In this document: piece by piece, positions 26,945 to 35,185 of the stretch
Position numbering within the stretch: the first letter of the stretch is position 1
How the letters are laid out: the number at the start of each line of letters is the position of its first letter
From: Silicimonas sp.
Lineage (GTDB): Bacteria; Pseudomonadota; Alphaproteobacteria; Rhodobacterales; Rhodobacteraceae
Length of the DNA stretch: 44,290 nt
Assembly: GCA_013002465.1 (NCBI GenBank)
Contig: JABDJO010000026.1
Coordinates: 1 to 44,290, forward strand
Direction: 5' to 3'
Notes under the pieces: generated by a model
Databases searched by the model: none
What the model was told of the DNA's origin: nothing
Seen by the model: only the letters and a program-made list of their open reading frames with translations
Program-made: the position numbers and the translations under genes

Positions 26945-27922
26945 CTAGCTGTGCATGCGTTTTCGGCGTGCCTGCATCCGCGCATTGGCGGCAGCAGTGC
27001 CGTCGTGGAACGAGCCGAACAGTTTGTCCCAGGGGATTTCAAGCGAGCCATAGTTACACTCGAAATACCTATGATGCATCTGGTGGTGGAAAGTGCCAAG
27101 CTTCAGGCGGTTTTCGTCGCGCATCAATATCCCCTCGAACCCTGTGTGCGTCGTCGCCGCTGTCAGCGTATAATATTGAAGGTGATAAAGAATATGCACC
27201 GGATGCGCGGCCACGACCCAGTGGATCAGCACCGTTCCGAGATAAATGATGTGTTCGACCGGGTGCATCGACATCCCGGACCAGGGGCCGATATTGATAT
27301 TGCGGTGATGGAGCGCGTGGACGTGCCGGTAAAGGAACGGCACGTGCAAAAGGCGGTGAATCCAGTAGAAATAGAAGCTTTCCCAAATCGGGATCAGGAA
27401 GAACAGCGCCACGAACCAGATCGGATGCGCAGCCCAGGTCAGGACCGGCGCGTGACCGTTGGCCATGGCCCAGAACATCAGCACTTCGTAGGCTGTCCAG
27501 ATGGTCACGCCACTGGCGAGGGTCCAGAACATGTTGTCGCGGATTTGCCCGCCAAGGGTGAATTGCCGCCCGTTTTTCATCAAGGGTCGCGGGTCGAATT
27601 TCAGGCGCTGCCCCTGCCGGGTGAAGGTATAGAAGTACAGGTGCAGGCCACCGGCAACGGTGCTCATCAGGATCAGGTTTCGGACATACATCTCGGCAAT
27701 CCAGCCGACCGCAAGCGTTTTGGTTTCAGCCAATGGTGGTTGGAACCAGTAGAAAGACGCAAAAGCAATACCGACGATGATCAACCGTTCCGAGATCAGG
27801 AACCACGAGTTCCAGAACCACGCGAATATGTCGGCGGGGCGCAATGGCCAGGAAAACAGCGGCGACACCCGGACGGGGACATCCGGCGTATGATTCCAGC
27901 CTTTCAGGGGCGCGTTTTCCAT
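26945..27922 (-). CDS. Membrane fatty-acid hydroxylase/sterol desaturase-family protein
   Basis: 325 aa from the ATG at 27922 (first residues MENAPLKGW). Longer in-frame starts at 27964 and 28012 add an N-terminus without family features. Several membrane helices surround the three histidine boxes of the di-iron FA_hydroxylase superfamily: His189-RLL-His193, His202-AL-HH(205-206), and HHQMHH (279-284). Relatives hydroxylate or desaturate sterols, ceramides and fatty acids, or cleave alkylglycerol ethers. The gene converges with hutC, but its upstream region carries a 39-bp element also found before phnW/lysR. Inference: a member of the phosphonate regulon, perhaps acting on a lipid bearing a phosphonate headgroup. 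The substrate is unknown. Confidence 0.8.
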   Translation of the reverse strand: MENAPLKGWNHTPDVPVRVSPLFSWPLRPADIFAWFWNSWFLISERLIIVGIAFASFYWFQPPLAETKTLAVGWIAEMYVRNLILMSTVAGGLHLYFYTFTRQGQRLKFDPRPLMKNGRQFTLGGQIRDNMFWTLASGVTIWTAYEVLMFWAMANGHAPVLTWAAHPIWFVALFFLIPIWESFYFYWIHRLLHVPFLYRHVHALHHRNINIGPWSGMSMHPVEHIIYLGTVLIHWVVAAHPVHILYHLQYYTLTAATTHTGFEGILMRDENRLKLGTFHHQMHHRYFECNYGSLEIPWDKLFGSFHDGTAAANARMQARRKRMHS

Positions 27923-28378
27923 CAGTGCCTCGCTTATCCGCCTGGTGACAGAGCAGCTTTGCATGGATGAAGGTCCGCGTGAAGTCCTGTTGAGAAGCGC
28001 AGGCAGGTCCATAAGGCATCCCTATAGAACAATAGCCAATAAAGATTTTACATATGCCAGACCTGGCCGCATACCGATGGGGTGAAACGCGAGACCGATG
28101 TCATAGCGAATTTCCGCACCACGGTTCTCCTTGGAGAAGTGGGTGGGCACCCCAACCCCGTCAAATTTGTGTTACAAGACGCATTTATGTTCGCGTCGGC
28201 ACGGCCTAGTGTATCGGCGACTGCCATGCTGAAGTCCTTTTTGGGGATCAAGGACCGGAAATGCTTAGAAATGCCATGACGATATGTGCAAGTCGAAAAA
28301 TCGGCTGCTGATGCGGCCATAGTGAAGGGGTCAAACGGGAAAACCCGCAGGCTCTTCAACAGTAGGAGGAAGACCAGA
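27923..28378. other. Intergenic region between the hydroxylase gene and the phosphonate importer
   Basis: 456 bp. It contains the 39-bp shared element (28021-28059), a TTCTCC-TT-GGAGAA palindrome (28125-28138), and a GTCCTT/AAGGAC hairpin (28234-28239 with 28250-28255). A possible 65-codon reading frame from a GTG at 28082 has no ribosome-binding site or recognised family and is not called. The importer SBP start is preceded by AGGAGGAA (28364-28371). The region is unusually long for this compact locus, so it may hold a long leader for the importer mRNA or two separated promoters. Confidence 0.5.
28021..28059. promoter_or_regulatory. Copy A of the 39-bp phosphonate-locus element (putative LysR operator)
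   Basis: Begins CCTATAGAACAATAG and ends GATTTTACATATGCCA. It is identical to 35104-35142 at 36 of 39 positions (differences at element positions 16, 21 and 36). CTAT-N6-ATAG forms a 14-bp interrupted palindrome like a LysR box. It lies upstream of the hydroxylase gene (minus) and about 320 bp upstream of the importer SBP gene (plus). Such identity in non-coding DNA 7 kb apart implies one regulator, most simply the AEP-type LysR protein encoded at 34173-35045. Confidence 0.7.
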
Positions 28379-29401
28379 ATGAAACTTACCAAAACATGGG
28401 CCGCACCGCTGTTTGCCAGCGTGCTGGCGGCAACTGCGGCGCAGGCCGAGACCGAGTTGACGGTTTACACCGCTATCGAAGCTGAAGACCTGGCGCGTTA
28501 TGCGGAAACCTTCAACGCCCATCACCCTGATATCAAGGTCAACTGGGTCCGGGATTCCACGGGCGTCGTCACCGCCAAGCTTCTGGCCGAGCGTGACAAT
28601 CCGCAGGCCGACGTGGTCTGGGGCCTGGCCGCGACCTCGCTGTTGCTCTTGAAGTCCGAGGGCATGCTGGAACCCTATGCGCCGGCGGGCGTCGAGATGC
28701 TGGATCCGAAGTTCGTCGATGCCGGCGACACACCGACCTGGGTTGGCATGGACGCCTGGGTGGCATCGGTTTGCTACAACACCATCGAGGCTGAAAAGGC
28801 CGGGCTGACACCGCCGACCTCGTGGAAGGATCTGACCAACGAGATGTACAAGGGGCATGTGATCATGCCGAACCCGAACTCGTCTGGCACAGGGTTCCTT
28901 GACGTTTCAAGCTGGCTGCAGATGTTCGGCGAAGAGGGCGGCTGGGAATATATGGACGCGCTGCACGAAAACATCGCGCGCTATACGCACTCGGGGTCCA
29001 AGCCCTGCAAACTGGCGGCGGCTGGTGAAATTCCAATCGGCGTGTCCTTTGCCTTCCGCGGCGCCAAGTCGAAGGCTGACGGCGCACCGTTGGAGATCAT
29101 CGTCCCAAGCGAGGGCGTTGGCTGGGACATGGAAGCAACCGCCATCGTAGCGGGAACCGACGATCTGGAAGCGGCACAAAAGCTGGTCGACTTCACCGTG
29201 ACCAAGGAAGCCATGGAGATGTACAACTCGGGCTATGCGGTTGTCGCCATGCCGGGTGTCGCCAAGCCCGTCAAGTTTTTCCCCGAAGGCCTGCTGGACG
29301 CCATGATTGCGAACGACTTCGAGTTTGCCGCCAACAACCGCGCGAGCATTCTGGAAGAGTGGCAAAAGCGCTATGACGGCAAGTCCGAGCCCAAGGGCTA
29401 G
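28379..29401 (+). CDS. phnS: 2-Aminoethylphosphonate-type ABC transporter substrate-binding protein
   Basis: 340 aa from the ATG at 28379 with AGGAGGAA eight bases upstream. The signal peptide ends at AQA (residues 21-23). The mature protein is of the Fe3+/polyamine-like SBP class used by the PhnS2 type of AEP transporters: LTVYTAIEAEDLARYAETF, ADVVWGLAATSLLLLKSEG, PNPNSSGTGFLDVSSWLQMFG. The family link to AEP comes from memory of TIGR03261-type proteins plus the context: an ATPase and fused permease follow, and phnW/lysR are close by. It could bind AEP and possibly its N-methylated forms. Followed by a GC-rich hairpin. Confidence 0.88.
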   Translation: MKLTKTWAAPLFASVLAATAAQAETELTVYTAIEAEDLARYAETFNAHHPDIKVNWVRDSTGVVTAKLLAERDNPQADVVWGLAATSLLLLKSEGMLEPYAPAGVEMLDPKFVDAGDTPTWVGMDAWVASVCYNTIEAEKAGLTPPTSWKDLTNEMYKGHVIMPNPNSSGTGFLDVSSWLQMFGEEGGWEYMDALHENIARYTHSGSKPCKLAAAGEIPIGVSFAFRGAKSKADGAPLEIIVPSEGVGWDMEATAIVAGTDDLEAAQKLVDFTVTKEAMEMYNSGYAVVAMPGVAKPVKFFPEGLLDAMIANDFEFAANNRASILEEWQKRYDGKSEPKG

Positions 29402-29416
29402 GTCGCAAGCACTCCG

Positions 29417-29437
29417 GGGGGGCGGTTTCCGCCCTCC
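29417..29437 (+). terminator. GC-rich hairpin after the importer SBP gene
   Basis: GGGGGGCGG (29417-29425), loop TTT, CCGCCCTCC (29429-29437): 9 bp with one G-T wobble and no T-run. It lies 16 bp after the SBP stop and 57 bp before the ATPase start. It is probably a 3'-stabilising or partially terminating structure that raises SBP over ATPase/permease levels, the same arrangement as at 18806-18830. Confidence 0.45.
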
Positions 29438-29494
29438 TGACCTCCCGCATTTCAGGGCGGGCAATATCAAGAAAAGACTTGGGGGAATGCTGCT

Positions 29495-30625
29495 GTGACC
29501 GAGACCACTGCCAACGGGCAGCCTTACCTGCGCATCGAGGGGCTTTGGAAAGCGTTTGGTGATTTCCTGGCGCTGAAAGACATCTCGCTGGATATCCACG
29601 ATGGCGAGTTCGTTTGTTTCCTTGGCCCGTCGGGATGCGGCAAGACCACGCTTTTGCGCGCCATCGCCGGGCTTGATCTGCAGACCAAGGGTCAGGTGAC
29701 GCAGGCCAAGAAGGACATCTCGGACCTGCCGCCATCGGCGCGAGATTTCGGGATCGTGTTTCAATCCTACGCGCTGTTTCCGAACCTGACGATCAAGAAG
29801 AACATCGCCTTCGGGTTGGAAAATACCGGTCGCAGCAAGCCCGAGGTTGAGGCGCGTGTAACCGAGCTGTTGGATCTGGTGGGCCTGCCCGATCAGGGGG
29901 CGAAATATCCAGCGCAGCTTTCCGGCGGACAACAACAGCGGATTGCCTTGGCACGCGCCATTGCGACCAATCCGGGGTTGTTGCTGCTGGACGAACCACT
30001 TTCGGCACTGGATGCCAAGGTGCGCGTACATTTGCGGCATGAGATCAAGGAGTTGCAGCGCAAACTTGGAGTGACCACCGTGATGGTGACCCACGATCAG
30101 GAAGAGGCCTTGTCGATGGCCGACCGGATTGTGGTGATGAACCACGGCGTGATCGAACAGGTGGGGTCCCCGACCGACGTCTACCGCGAACCGGCGACCC
30201 TGTTCGTGGCGGATTTCATCGGTGAAATGAACCAGATACCGGCAACGGCGGGCGCTTCTGGCCGGGTGACGGTCGGCACATCGGAAATGATCTGCAAGCC
30301 GCACGACTTTGGCAATAACGCGCCCGTGATTGCCGCCATTCGCCCCGAGGACGTGATCCCCCATGGGGACGGCGCGCGTTCGCCCGGTGGCGAAGACGTC
30401 ATTGCGACGCCGGAAAACGCTTTCGAAGTCACCGTGGACGAAATGGAGTTTCTGGGGTCATTCTGGCGTTGTCGGCTGGCCAGCGAACGGTTCGGCGAAG
30501 AAGAACTGATCGCCGATTTCTCGATCAACGCCGTGCGGCGGCTGGAACTTGCGACGAACAAAACCATGATCATCGAACTGCCCGAGGACCGCCTGATGGT
30601 CTTTGCGCCGGAGGACGCGCGATGA
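29495..30625 (+). CDS. phnT: 2-Aminoethylphosphonate-type ABC transporter ATP-binding protein
   Basis: 376 aa from a GTG start at 29495, with GGGGGAA (29481-29487) upstream and no nearby in-frame ATG. Walker A GPSGCGKTT, Q-loop QSYALFPNLTIKKN, signature [14 protein letters not shown], Walker B LLLDEPLSALDAK and switch VTHDQEEAL are complete. The C-terminal ~130 residues form a TOBE-like regulatory domain, as in PotA/FbpC/PhnT. It overlaps the permease gene by 4 bp (ATGA at 30622). Energises the phosphonate importer at the inner membrane. Confidence 0.88.
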   Translation: MTETTANGQPYLRIEGLWKAFGDFLALKDISLDIHDGEFVCFLGPSGCGKTTLLRAIAGLDLQTKGQVTQAKKDISDLPPSARDFGIVFQSYALFPNLTIKKNIAFGLENTGRSKPEVEARVTELLDLVGLPDQGAKYPAQLSGGQQQRIALARAIATNPGLLLLDEPLSALDAKVRVHLRHEIKELQRKLGVTTVMVTHDQEEALSMADRIVVMNHGVIEQVGSPTDVYREPATLFVADFIGEMNQIPATAGASGRVTVGTSEMICKPHDFGNNAPVIAAIRPEDVIPHGDGARSPGGEDVIATPENAFEVTVDEMEFLGSFWRCRLASERFGEEELIADFSINAVRRLELATNKTMIIELPEDRLMVFAPEDAR

Positions 30626-32631
30626 CCGACGCCACCGCCCTTCCCGATGGCCCGGTGATCAAGGGGCGGCTTAGCCGCGACGACGTGATCATGCGGCTGG
30701 GGATGGTGGTGATCGCAATCTATCTGGTTGCCACGATGGTGCTGCCTCTTTGGGCGATGCTCTCGAAAAGCTTTTCGACGTTCAAATTCGACCTTTCCGG
30801 CTATGAGATACAAGTCAGCGACGAGGCCGGGAGCTTTGAGGGAACGATTCTGACACCTGCGGAACTGAACGCCGAACTGGGCGTGCTGGAACTCGGTGAT
30901 CTGGATGCCGGGTCGGACAGCCGTATGGGGCTGACGCAGTTCTTCCCCGATTTCAGTTTTCGCAGTCCGGTGATGTACCGGGTCAGGAATACAACGGACG
31001 CAGGGCGGTTCCTGGTCGGGTCCGAACTGAAAACCGGCACGGAGTGGATCGAACTTGACAGCAACACGTTCCGCCGCGTGCAGATGCGGCCAGTGAAATC
31101 GACGGGCCTTGGCAACTTTGTGAGTTACTTTTCGACCCCGGCCCTGTTCAATTCGATCAAGAACTCGCTGATGATCGCGGTGATCAGCACCGTTATAACC
31201 GTAACGCTGGCCTTTTGGTTTGCCTATGCGCTGAACCGAAGCTGCATGCGGTTCAAGGGTGCGTTTCGGCTGGTCGCCATGGCGCCGATCCTGGTGCCGT
31301 CCCTGTTGCCGGGGATCGCGCTGGTCTATCTTTTCGGCAATCAGGGGATGATCAAGGAACTGCTGTTCGGAGCCAGTATATATGGCCCGATCGGCATCGT
31401 GATAGGGTCGGTTTTCTTCACCTTTCCACATGCGTTTATCATCATTTCAACGGCGCTGGCCATTTCGGATGCACGGCTTTACGAGGCCGCCGTCAGTCTG
31501 CGTTCGACCCCCTGGCGAACCTTCTGGACCGTCACGATCCCCGGCGCGCGCTATGGTCTGATTTCGGCGGCGTTCGTGGTGTTCAACCTTGTCATCACCG
31601 ATTTCGGCCTGCCCAAGGTGATCGGAGGCCAGTTCAATGTGCTGGCGGTCGACATCTATAAGCAAGTGATCGGGCAGCAGAACTTTGAAATGGGCGCGGT
31701 TGTCTCGGTGGTACTGGTGGTGCCGGCGATCCTGGCCTTTGCCATCGACCGGCTGGTGCAGTCGAAACAGGTGGCTTTGTTGTCGGCGCGCTCGGTTCCC
31801 TATCAACCGACCACGAACAGAAAGGCCGACAACATCTTTCTGGGCTATTGCGTGTTGGTTGCGGTTTTCATCGTCGGCATGCTGGCGGTTTGCCAGTTCG
31901 CCGCGCTGATCAAGTTCTGGCCCTATGACCTCAGTTTCAGCCTGAAGAACTATGAGTTCGACCGCATGGACGGTGGCGGCTGGGGTTCCTATTTCAATTC
32001 GATCAAGCTGGCGCTTCTGACGGCTGTCATCGGAACCTGTGTGATCTTTTTCGGGGCTTATCTGGTGGAAAAGTCCAACGGTTTCAAAACCGGACGGGCA
32101 ATTTTCCAGATGTTCGCGATGTTGCCGATGGCAATTCCCGGCATGGTCCTTGGTCTGGCCTATATCTTTTTCTTCAACAATCCCGCGAACCCTTTGAATT
32201 TCATCTATGGCACCATGGCCATTCTGGTGATCTGTACTGTGACGCACTTTTACACCGTGTCGCATCTGACTGCCGTGACGGCACTGAAGCAGATGGACCG
32301 CGAGTTTGAATCGGTGTCGGCGTCGCTGAAGCAACCAACGATGAAGCTGTTCAGCCGCGTCACCGTGCCCGTCTGCATGCCCGCGATTCTGGACATTTCG
32401 ATTTATCTGTTCGTGAACGCCATGACGACGGTGTCGGCGGTGGTGTTTCTTTATTCGCCCAAGACCACGCTGGCCTCGATCGCCGTCCTGAACATGGACG
32501 ATGCCGGCGACATCGCACCTGCGGCCGCCATGGGCATGATGATCTTTTACACCAATGCCGCGGCGCGGATCATTCACCTTATCCTGTCAAAAGGTGTCCT
32601 GACCCGTACCCAAGCCTGGCGCACCCGTTAG
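30622..32631 (+). CDS. phnU: Fused double-domain permease of the 2-aminoethylphosphonate ABC importer
   Basis: 669 aa from the ATG at 30622. Two tandem BPD_transp_1 domains (roughly residues 170-380 and 440-660) with about 12 helices in all, so one polypeptide replaces the usual two permeases. EAA loops are visible as YEAAVSLRSTPWRTFWTVTIPGA in the first half and FESVSASLKQPTMKLFSRVT in the second. An extra hydrophilic stretch of ~110 residues lies between the first and second helices (about 55-165), probably periplasmic. This layout matches the PhnU2 type of AEP permease (TIGR03262, from memory). The gene ends convergently with a 4-bp overlap on the sulfatase-like gene. Confidence 0.88.
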   Translation: MTDATALPDGPVIKGRLSRDDVIMRLGMVVIAIYLVATMVLPLWAMLSKSFSTFKFDLSGYEIQVSDEAGSFEGTILTPAELNAELGVLELGDLDAGSDSRMGLTQFFPDFSFRSPVMYRVRNTTDAGRFLVGSELKTGTEWIELDSNTFRRVQMRPVKSTGLGNFVSYFSTPALFNSIKNSLMIAVISTVITVTLAFWFAYALNRSCMRFKGAFRLVAMAPILVPSLLPGIALVYLFGNQGMIKELLFGASIYGPIGIVIGSVFFTFPHAFIIISTALAISDARLYEAAVSLRSTPWRTFWTVTIPGARYGLISAAFVVFNLVITDFGLPKVIGGQFNVLAVDIYKQVIGQQNFEMGAVVSVVLVVPAILAFAIDRLVQSKQVALLSARSVPYQPTTNRKADNIFLGYCVLVAVFIVGMLAVCQFAALIKFWPYDLSFSLKNYEFDRMDGGGWGSYFNSIKLALLTAVIGTCVIFFGAYLVEKSNGFKTGRAIFQMFAMLPMAIPGMVLGLAYIFFFNNPANPLNFIYGTMAILVICTVTHFYTVSHLTAVTALKQMDREFESVSASLKQPTMKLFSRVTVPVCMPAILDISIYLFVNAMTTVSAVVFLYSPKTTLASIAVLNMDDAGDIAPAAAMGMMIFYTNAAARIIHLILSKGVLTRTQAWRTR

Positions 32632-34130
32632 TCCTTGGCGATGTGCAGACCGTCATAGACCAGGGTGCGTGAAAACGTGCCGTCGGGGTTTTGCATCCGG
32701 TGTGTCAGCATCTTCTGGGACATCTGAAGCCAGAGTGGCAGGGTTTCAGGGGTTTCTGCCAAGGGCGCGCGTTCGCCTTCGCGCGCCATGTCAAAAAGGA
32801 TCGGCGGCATATCGCTGGCGAATTGCACTAGGTGGTGCCGGTCGGTTCTGAGGATGGCCAGGTTGGCATCGTCCAGGTCCAGCCCAAGCGTCTTTTGCCA
32901 TTGCGTCGGTTTTCTTGGATCGGCCATGTCGTATTCCGAGAAACTGGCGGTCTTGCCCGGCGCCGAAGTGTTTTCGACGAGAGGCAAAAGGCTTTGGCCG
33001 TCCATGCCGTGGGGCACGGGCACGCCGATGTGTGAAAGGATCGAGGGGGTGACGTCGATGGATTCCGTCATCGCGCGAACAACCTCGCCTGCTCTGTCTG
33101 ACCGGGATGGATCGCGAATGATCAGTGGCACATGAAAGGCCGCATCGTGAAAGCTGCCTTTCCCCCAAAGCCCGAAATCCCCCATCATGTCGCCATGATC
33201 GGCGGTAACGACAAGAAGCGTGTTATCCCATTGCCCGGTTTCTTTCAGTTTATCGACCACGCGGCCGATGTGGTGATCCACTTCGGCGCACAGACCAAGA
33301 TAGATCGCGCGCAGCGTGGCGGTCGTTTCGGGTGACGCCTCAAGGTCAGGGAAGCCCTCGACAGTCGACGATGGCGGTGCCTTGTCCTGGGCGGGCGCCA
33401 TGAAGGGATGCCAGTCGCGATCATTGCCGGTGGTTTCGGGCGGTGGCATCTGGGCGGGGTCGAACATGGTGTTGTAGGGCGCGGGCGCGACAAAGGGCGG
33501 GTGCGGACGCACATAGGTCAGGGCCGCACACCAGCCGGAATCGGCGGTTGAGGCAAAGTCCAAAAAGCGGTCGGTCAGGAAAGCGGTGTCGCTGTCTTCG
33601 GCGCTGTAGATCGCGGGATCGTTCAGCTTGTCGCCAATGGGGCGATAGGTGTCGGGATAGGGCGGCAGGTCAATGCCCTTGGATGCCAGATGGTCGCGCC
33701 AGGCCTGATCGTCGCTTTCCATGCGCATCCGGACAACCTCGGAAAATCCCGGCATCAATTCTTCGTAGCTTTGCAGCCTAGGATCGTCGGTGCCGATCAC
33801 GCGGGGATCCTGGGCGGTGTCGGTATAGCCGAACAAAAGCGGTTCATACCCGCCCTTACGCACCTCGGTTGCAAGGTTCGGCGTGTCGTGGCGAAGCGGC
33901 GTGCCATTGCGCACGGCCCTATGGTTCATGGCGTATTGGCCGGTCATGAGCGAAACGCGCGACGGACCGCAGGGCGTCACGACCGAGTAATGCCGCGAAA
34001 AGGTGACCGCGTCGTTCATCAGGGCCTTGAGATTAGGAAGCCGTGCCACGCGGCCCAGTTTCGTATCGCCCAGAAGATCGCCGCGGAACTGATCGACGAC
34101 GATCAGAAGGATATTCGGTTTCGTGCCCAT
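32628..34130 (-). CDS. Sulfatase-fold hydrolase resembling phosphonate monoester hydrolase/phosphodiesterase
   Basis: 500 aa from the ATG at 34130 with AAGGA nine bases upstream; a GTG at 34160 is less likely. NILLIVVDQFRGD supplies the first metal Asp (13). TPCGPSRVSLMTG holds the formylglycine-type Cys54 in CxPxR. VVTADHGDMMGDFGLWGK gives the second Asp/His set. This combination and length fit the phosphonate monoester hydrolases (PehA type), which are in the alkaline phosphatase superfamily, although a choline-sulfatase-like function is possible. It lies 42 bp downstream of the AEP LysR gene in the same direction. Inference: it frees AEP-like phosphonates from organic esters before catabolism. 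No signal peptide is seen, so it should be cytoplasmic. Confidence 0.8.
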   Translation of the reverse strand: MGTKPNILLIVVDQFRGDLLGDTKLGRVARLPNLKALMNDAVTFSRHYSVVTPCGPSRVSLMTGQYAMNHRAVRNGTPLRHDTPNLATEVRKGGYEPLLFGYTDTAQDPRVIGTDDPRLQSYEELMPGFSEVVRMRMESDDQAWRDHLASKGIDLPPYPDTYRPIGDKLNDPAIYSAEDSDTAFLTDRFLDFASTADSGWCAALTYVRPHPPFVAPAPYNTMFDPAQMPPPETTGNDRDWHPFMAPAQDKAPPSSTVEGFPDLEASPETTATLRAIYLGLCAEVDHHIGRVVDKLKETGQWDNTLLVVTADHGDMMGDFGLWGKGSFHDAAFHVPLIIRDPSRSDRAGEVVRAMTESIDVTPSILSHIGVPVPHGMDGQSLLPLVENTSAPGKTASFSEYDMADPRKPTQWQKTLGLDLDDANLAILRTDRHHLVQFASDMPPILFDMAREGERAPLAETPETLPLWLQMSQKMLTHRMQNPDGTFSRTLVYDGLHIAKD

Positions 34131-34172
34131 GGATCGCGGTCCTTTCAACGCTTTTGTCACTGATGGCCAGTG

Positions 34173-35045
34173 CTAGAACGGCTGAGCCACTCCGGCAATG
34201 CTCTTTTGAAAGGCGCGGATGACAGGCACGTCGCGGCGCGCTTTCAGGCTGACCAATGCCTCGGACATCGCAAGGCTCATGCCTTCGATCGGCACGCTGA
34301 CCAAACGGTCGTCATGGCCAAACTCGGCTTCGCTCACAAATCCGATGCCAGCACCCGAGGCAACGACTTCGCGCATGGCTTCCCGGCCTTCGACCTCGAT
34401 TGCGGGCGCAAGGGGCAATTTCCGCCGACGGGCTTCGTCTTCCAGATTGGCCCGGGTGCGCGATCCTTGTTCACGGAAGATCAGGGGGTGAGATTGCAGG
34501 TCATTGAACCCTAGCGCGGCCTTGCCTTCTGGCAGGTACCCCTTTCGCACGAGCGCCACGATCGGCGACCGACCCAGATCGACCAGATCCAGATCCGGGG
34601 CCGGGTCAATGTTGCCAACGACGCCGATCTCGGCTTCGTAATCGCGAAGCCGCTGCAACACCTCTGCCGTGTTGCCGGTGTGGATCGACACGAAGACCTT
34701 GGGATGAGCCGCACGAAACCGACCAACTGCGGCCGTGATGTGCAAGGCGGAATCCGCCACGATCCTCAGCTTTCCGGTAATCGCGCTTCGGCTGTGTTCC
34801 AGAAAATCACCGATCCGCTCTTCGACATCGAAAAACTCCCGCGTCAGCCGAAACAGATCCTCACCCGCAGCGGTCAGCCGCACCTGCCGCCGTTCGCGGA
34901 GAAACAGAAGCGTGTCGTGGGCTTGTTCCAATCGCCGGACCTGGTCCGAAACCGACGGTTGCGTCTGGTTCAAAGCCTCGGCCGCGCGCGAAAATCCTTC
35001 GTGCAGGGCGACGTGATGAAAGGCCCGAAGCTGGGTATAGCGCAT
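34173..35045 (-). CDS. LysR-family regulator of aminoethylphosphonate catabolism
   Basis: 290 aa from the ATG at 35045; the longer reading frame upstream crosses phnW. The N-terminal HTH begins MRYTQLRAFHHVALHEGFSR and includes NQTQPSVSDQVRRLE. A LysR substrate-binding domain (~90-290) follows. The sequence fits the LysR group found beside phnW genes (TIGR03339, from memory). It diverges from phnW, and the intergenic region holds copy B of the 39-bp element. Expected to activate phnW-phnA-phnY and the importer in response to AEP or a related compound, independently of phosphate starvation if no Pho box is used; none was evident. Confidence 0.88.
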   Translation of the reverse strand: MRYTQLRAFHHVALHEGFSRAAEALNQTQPSVSDQVRRLEQAHDTLLFLRERRQVRLTAAGEDLFRLTREFFDVEERIGDFLEHSRSAITGKLRIVADSALHITAAVGRFRAAHPKVFVSIHTGNTAEVLQRLRDYEAEIGVVGNIDPAPDLDLVDLGRSPIVALVRKGYLPEGKAALGFNDLQSHPLIFREQGSRTRANLEDEARRRKLPLAPAIEVEGREAMREVVASGAGIGFVSEAEFGHDDRLVSVPIEGMSLAMSEALVSLKARRDVPVIRAFQKSIAGVAQPF

Positions 35046-35103
35046 GGCGAATGGTCCTTTGGCCTGGTGGGTCGTTTCGCACCGAGGAATGACATAGGAC
35101 AAA

Positions 35104-35142
35104 CCTATAGAACAATAGACAATGAAGATTTTACATATACCA
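35104..35142. promoter_or_regulatory. Copy B of the 39-bp phosphonate-locus element (putative LysR operator)
   Basis: Begins CCTATAGAACAATAG and ends GATTTTACATATACCA; 36 of 39 positions match copy A at 28021-28059. It lies 58 bp upstream of the lysR ATG and 43 bp upstream of the phnW ATG, the classical position for a LysR-type operator that both activates a divergent catabolic operon and represses its own gene. The CTAT-N6-ATAG palindrome is the likely core. Confidence 0.75.
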
Positions 35143-35185
35143 ATACACCCCCCATATCGAAGGCAAGCTGCAAGGGAACCCTGCC

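Noticed and set aside
28082..28279. 65-codon plus frame (GTG start) and an overlapping minus frame (28048-28392) in the hydroxylase-importer gap
   Set aside because: No ribosome-binding site, no recognisable family and no coupling to neighbours. I considered a remnant of a mobile element but saw no inverted ends or transposase motifs.
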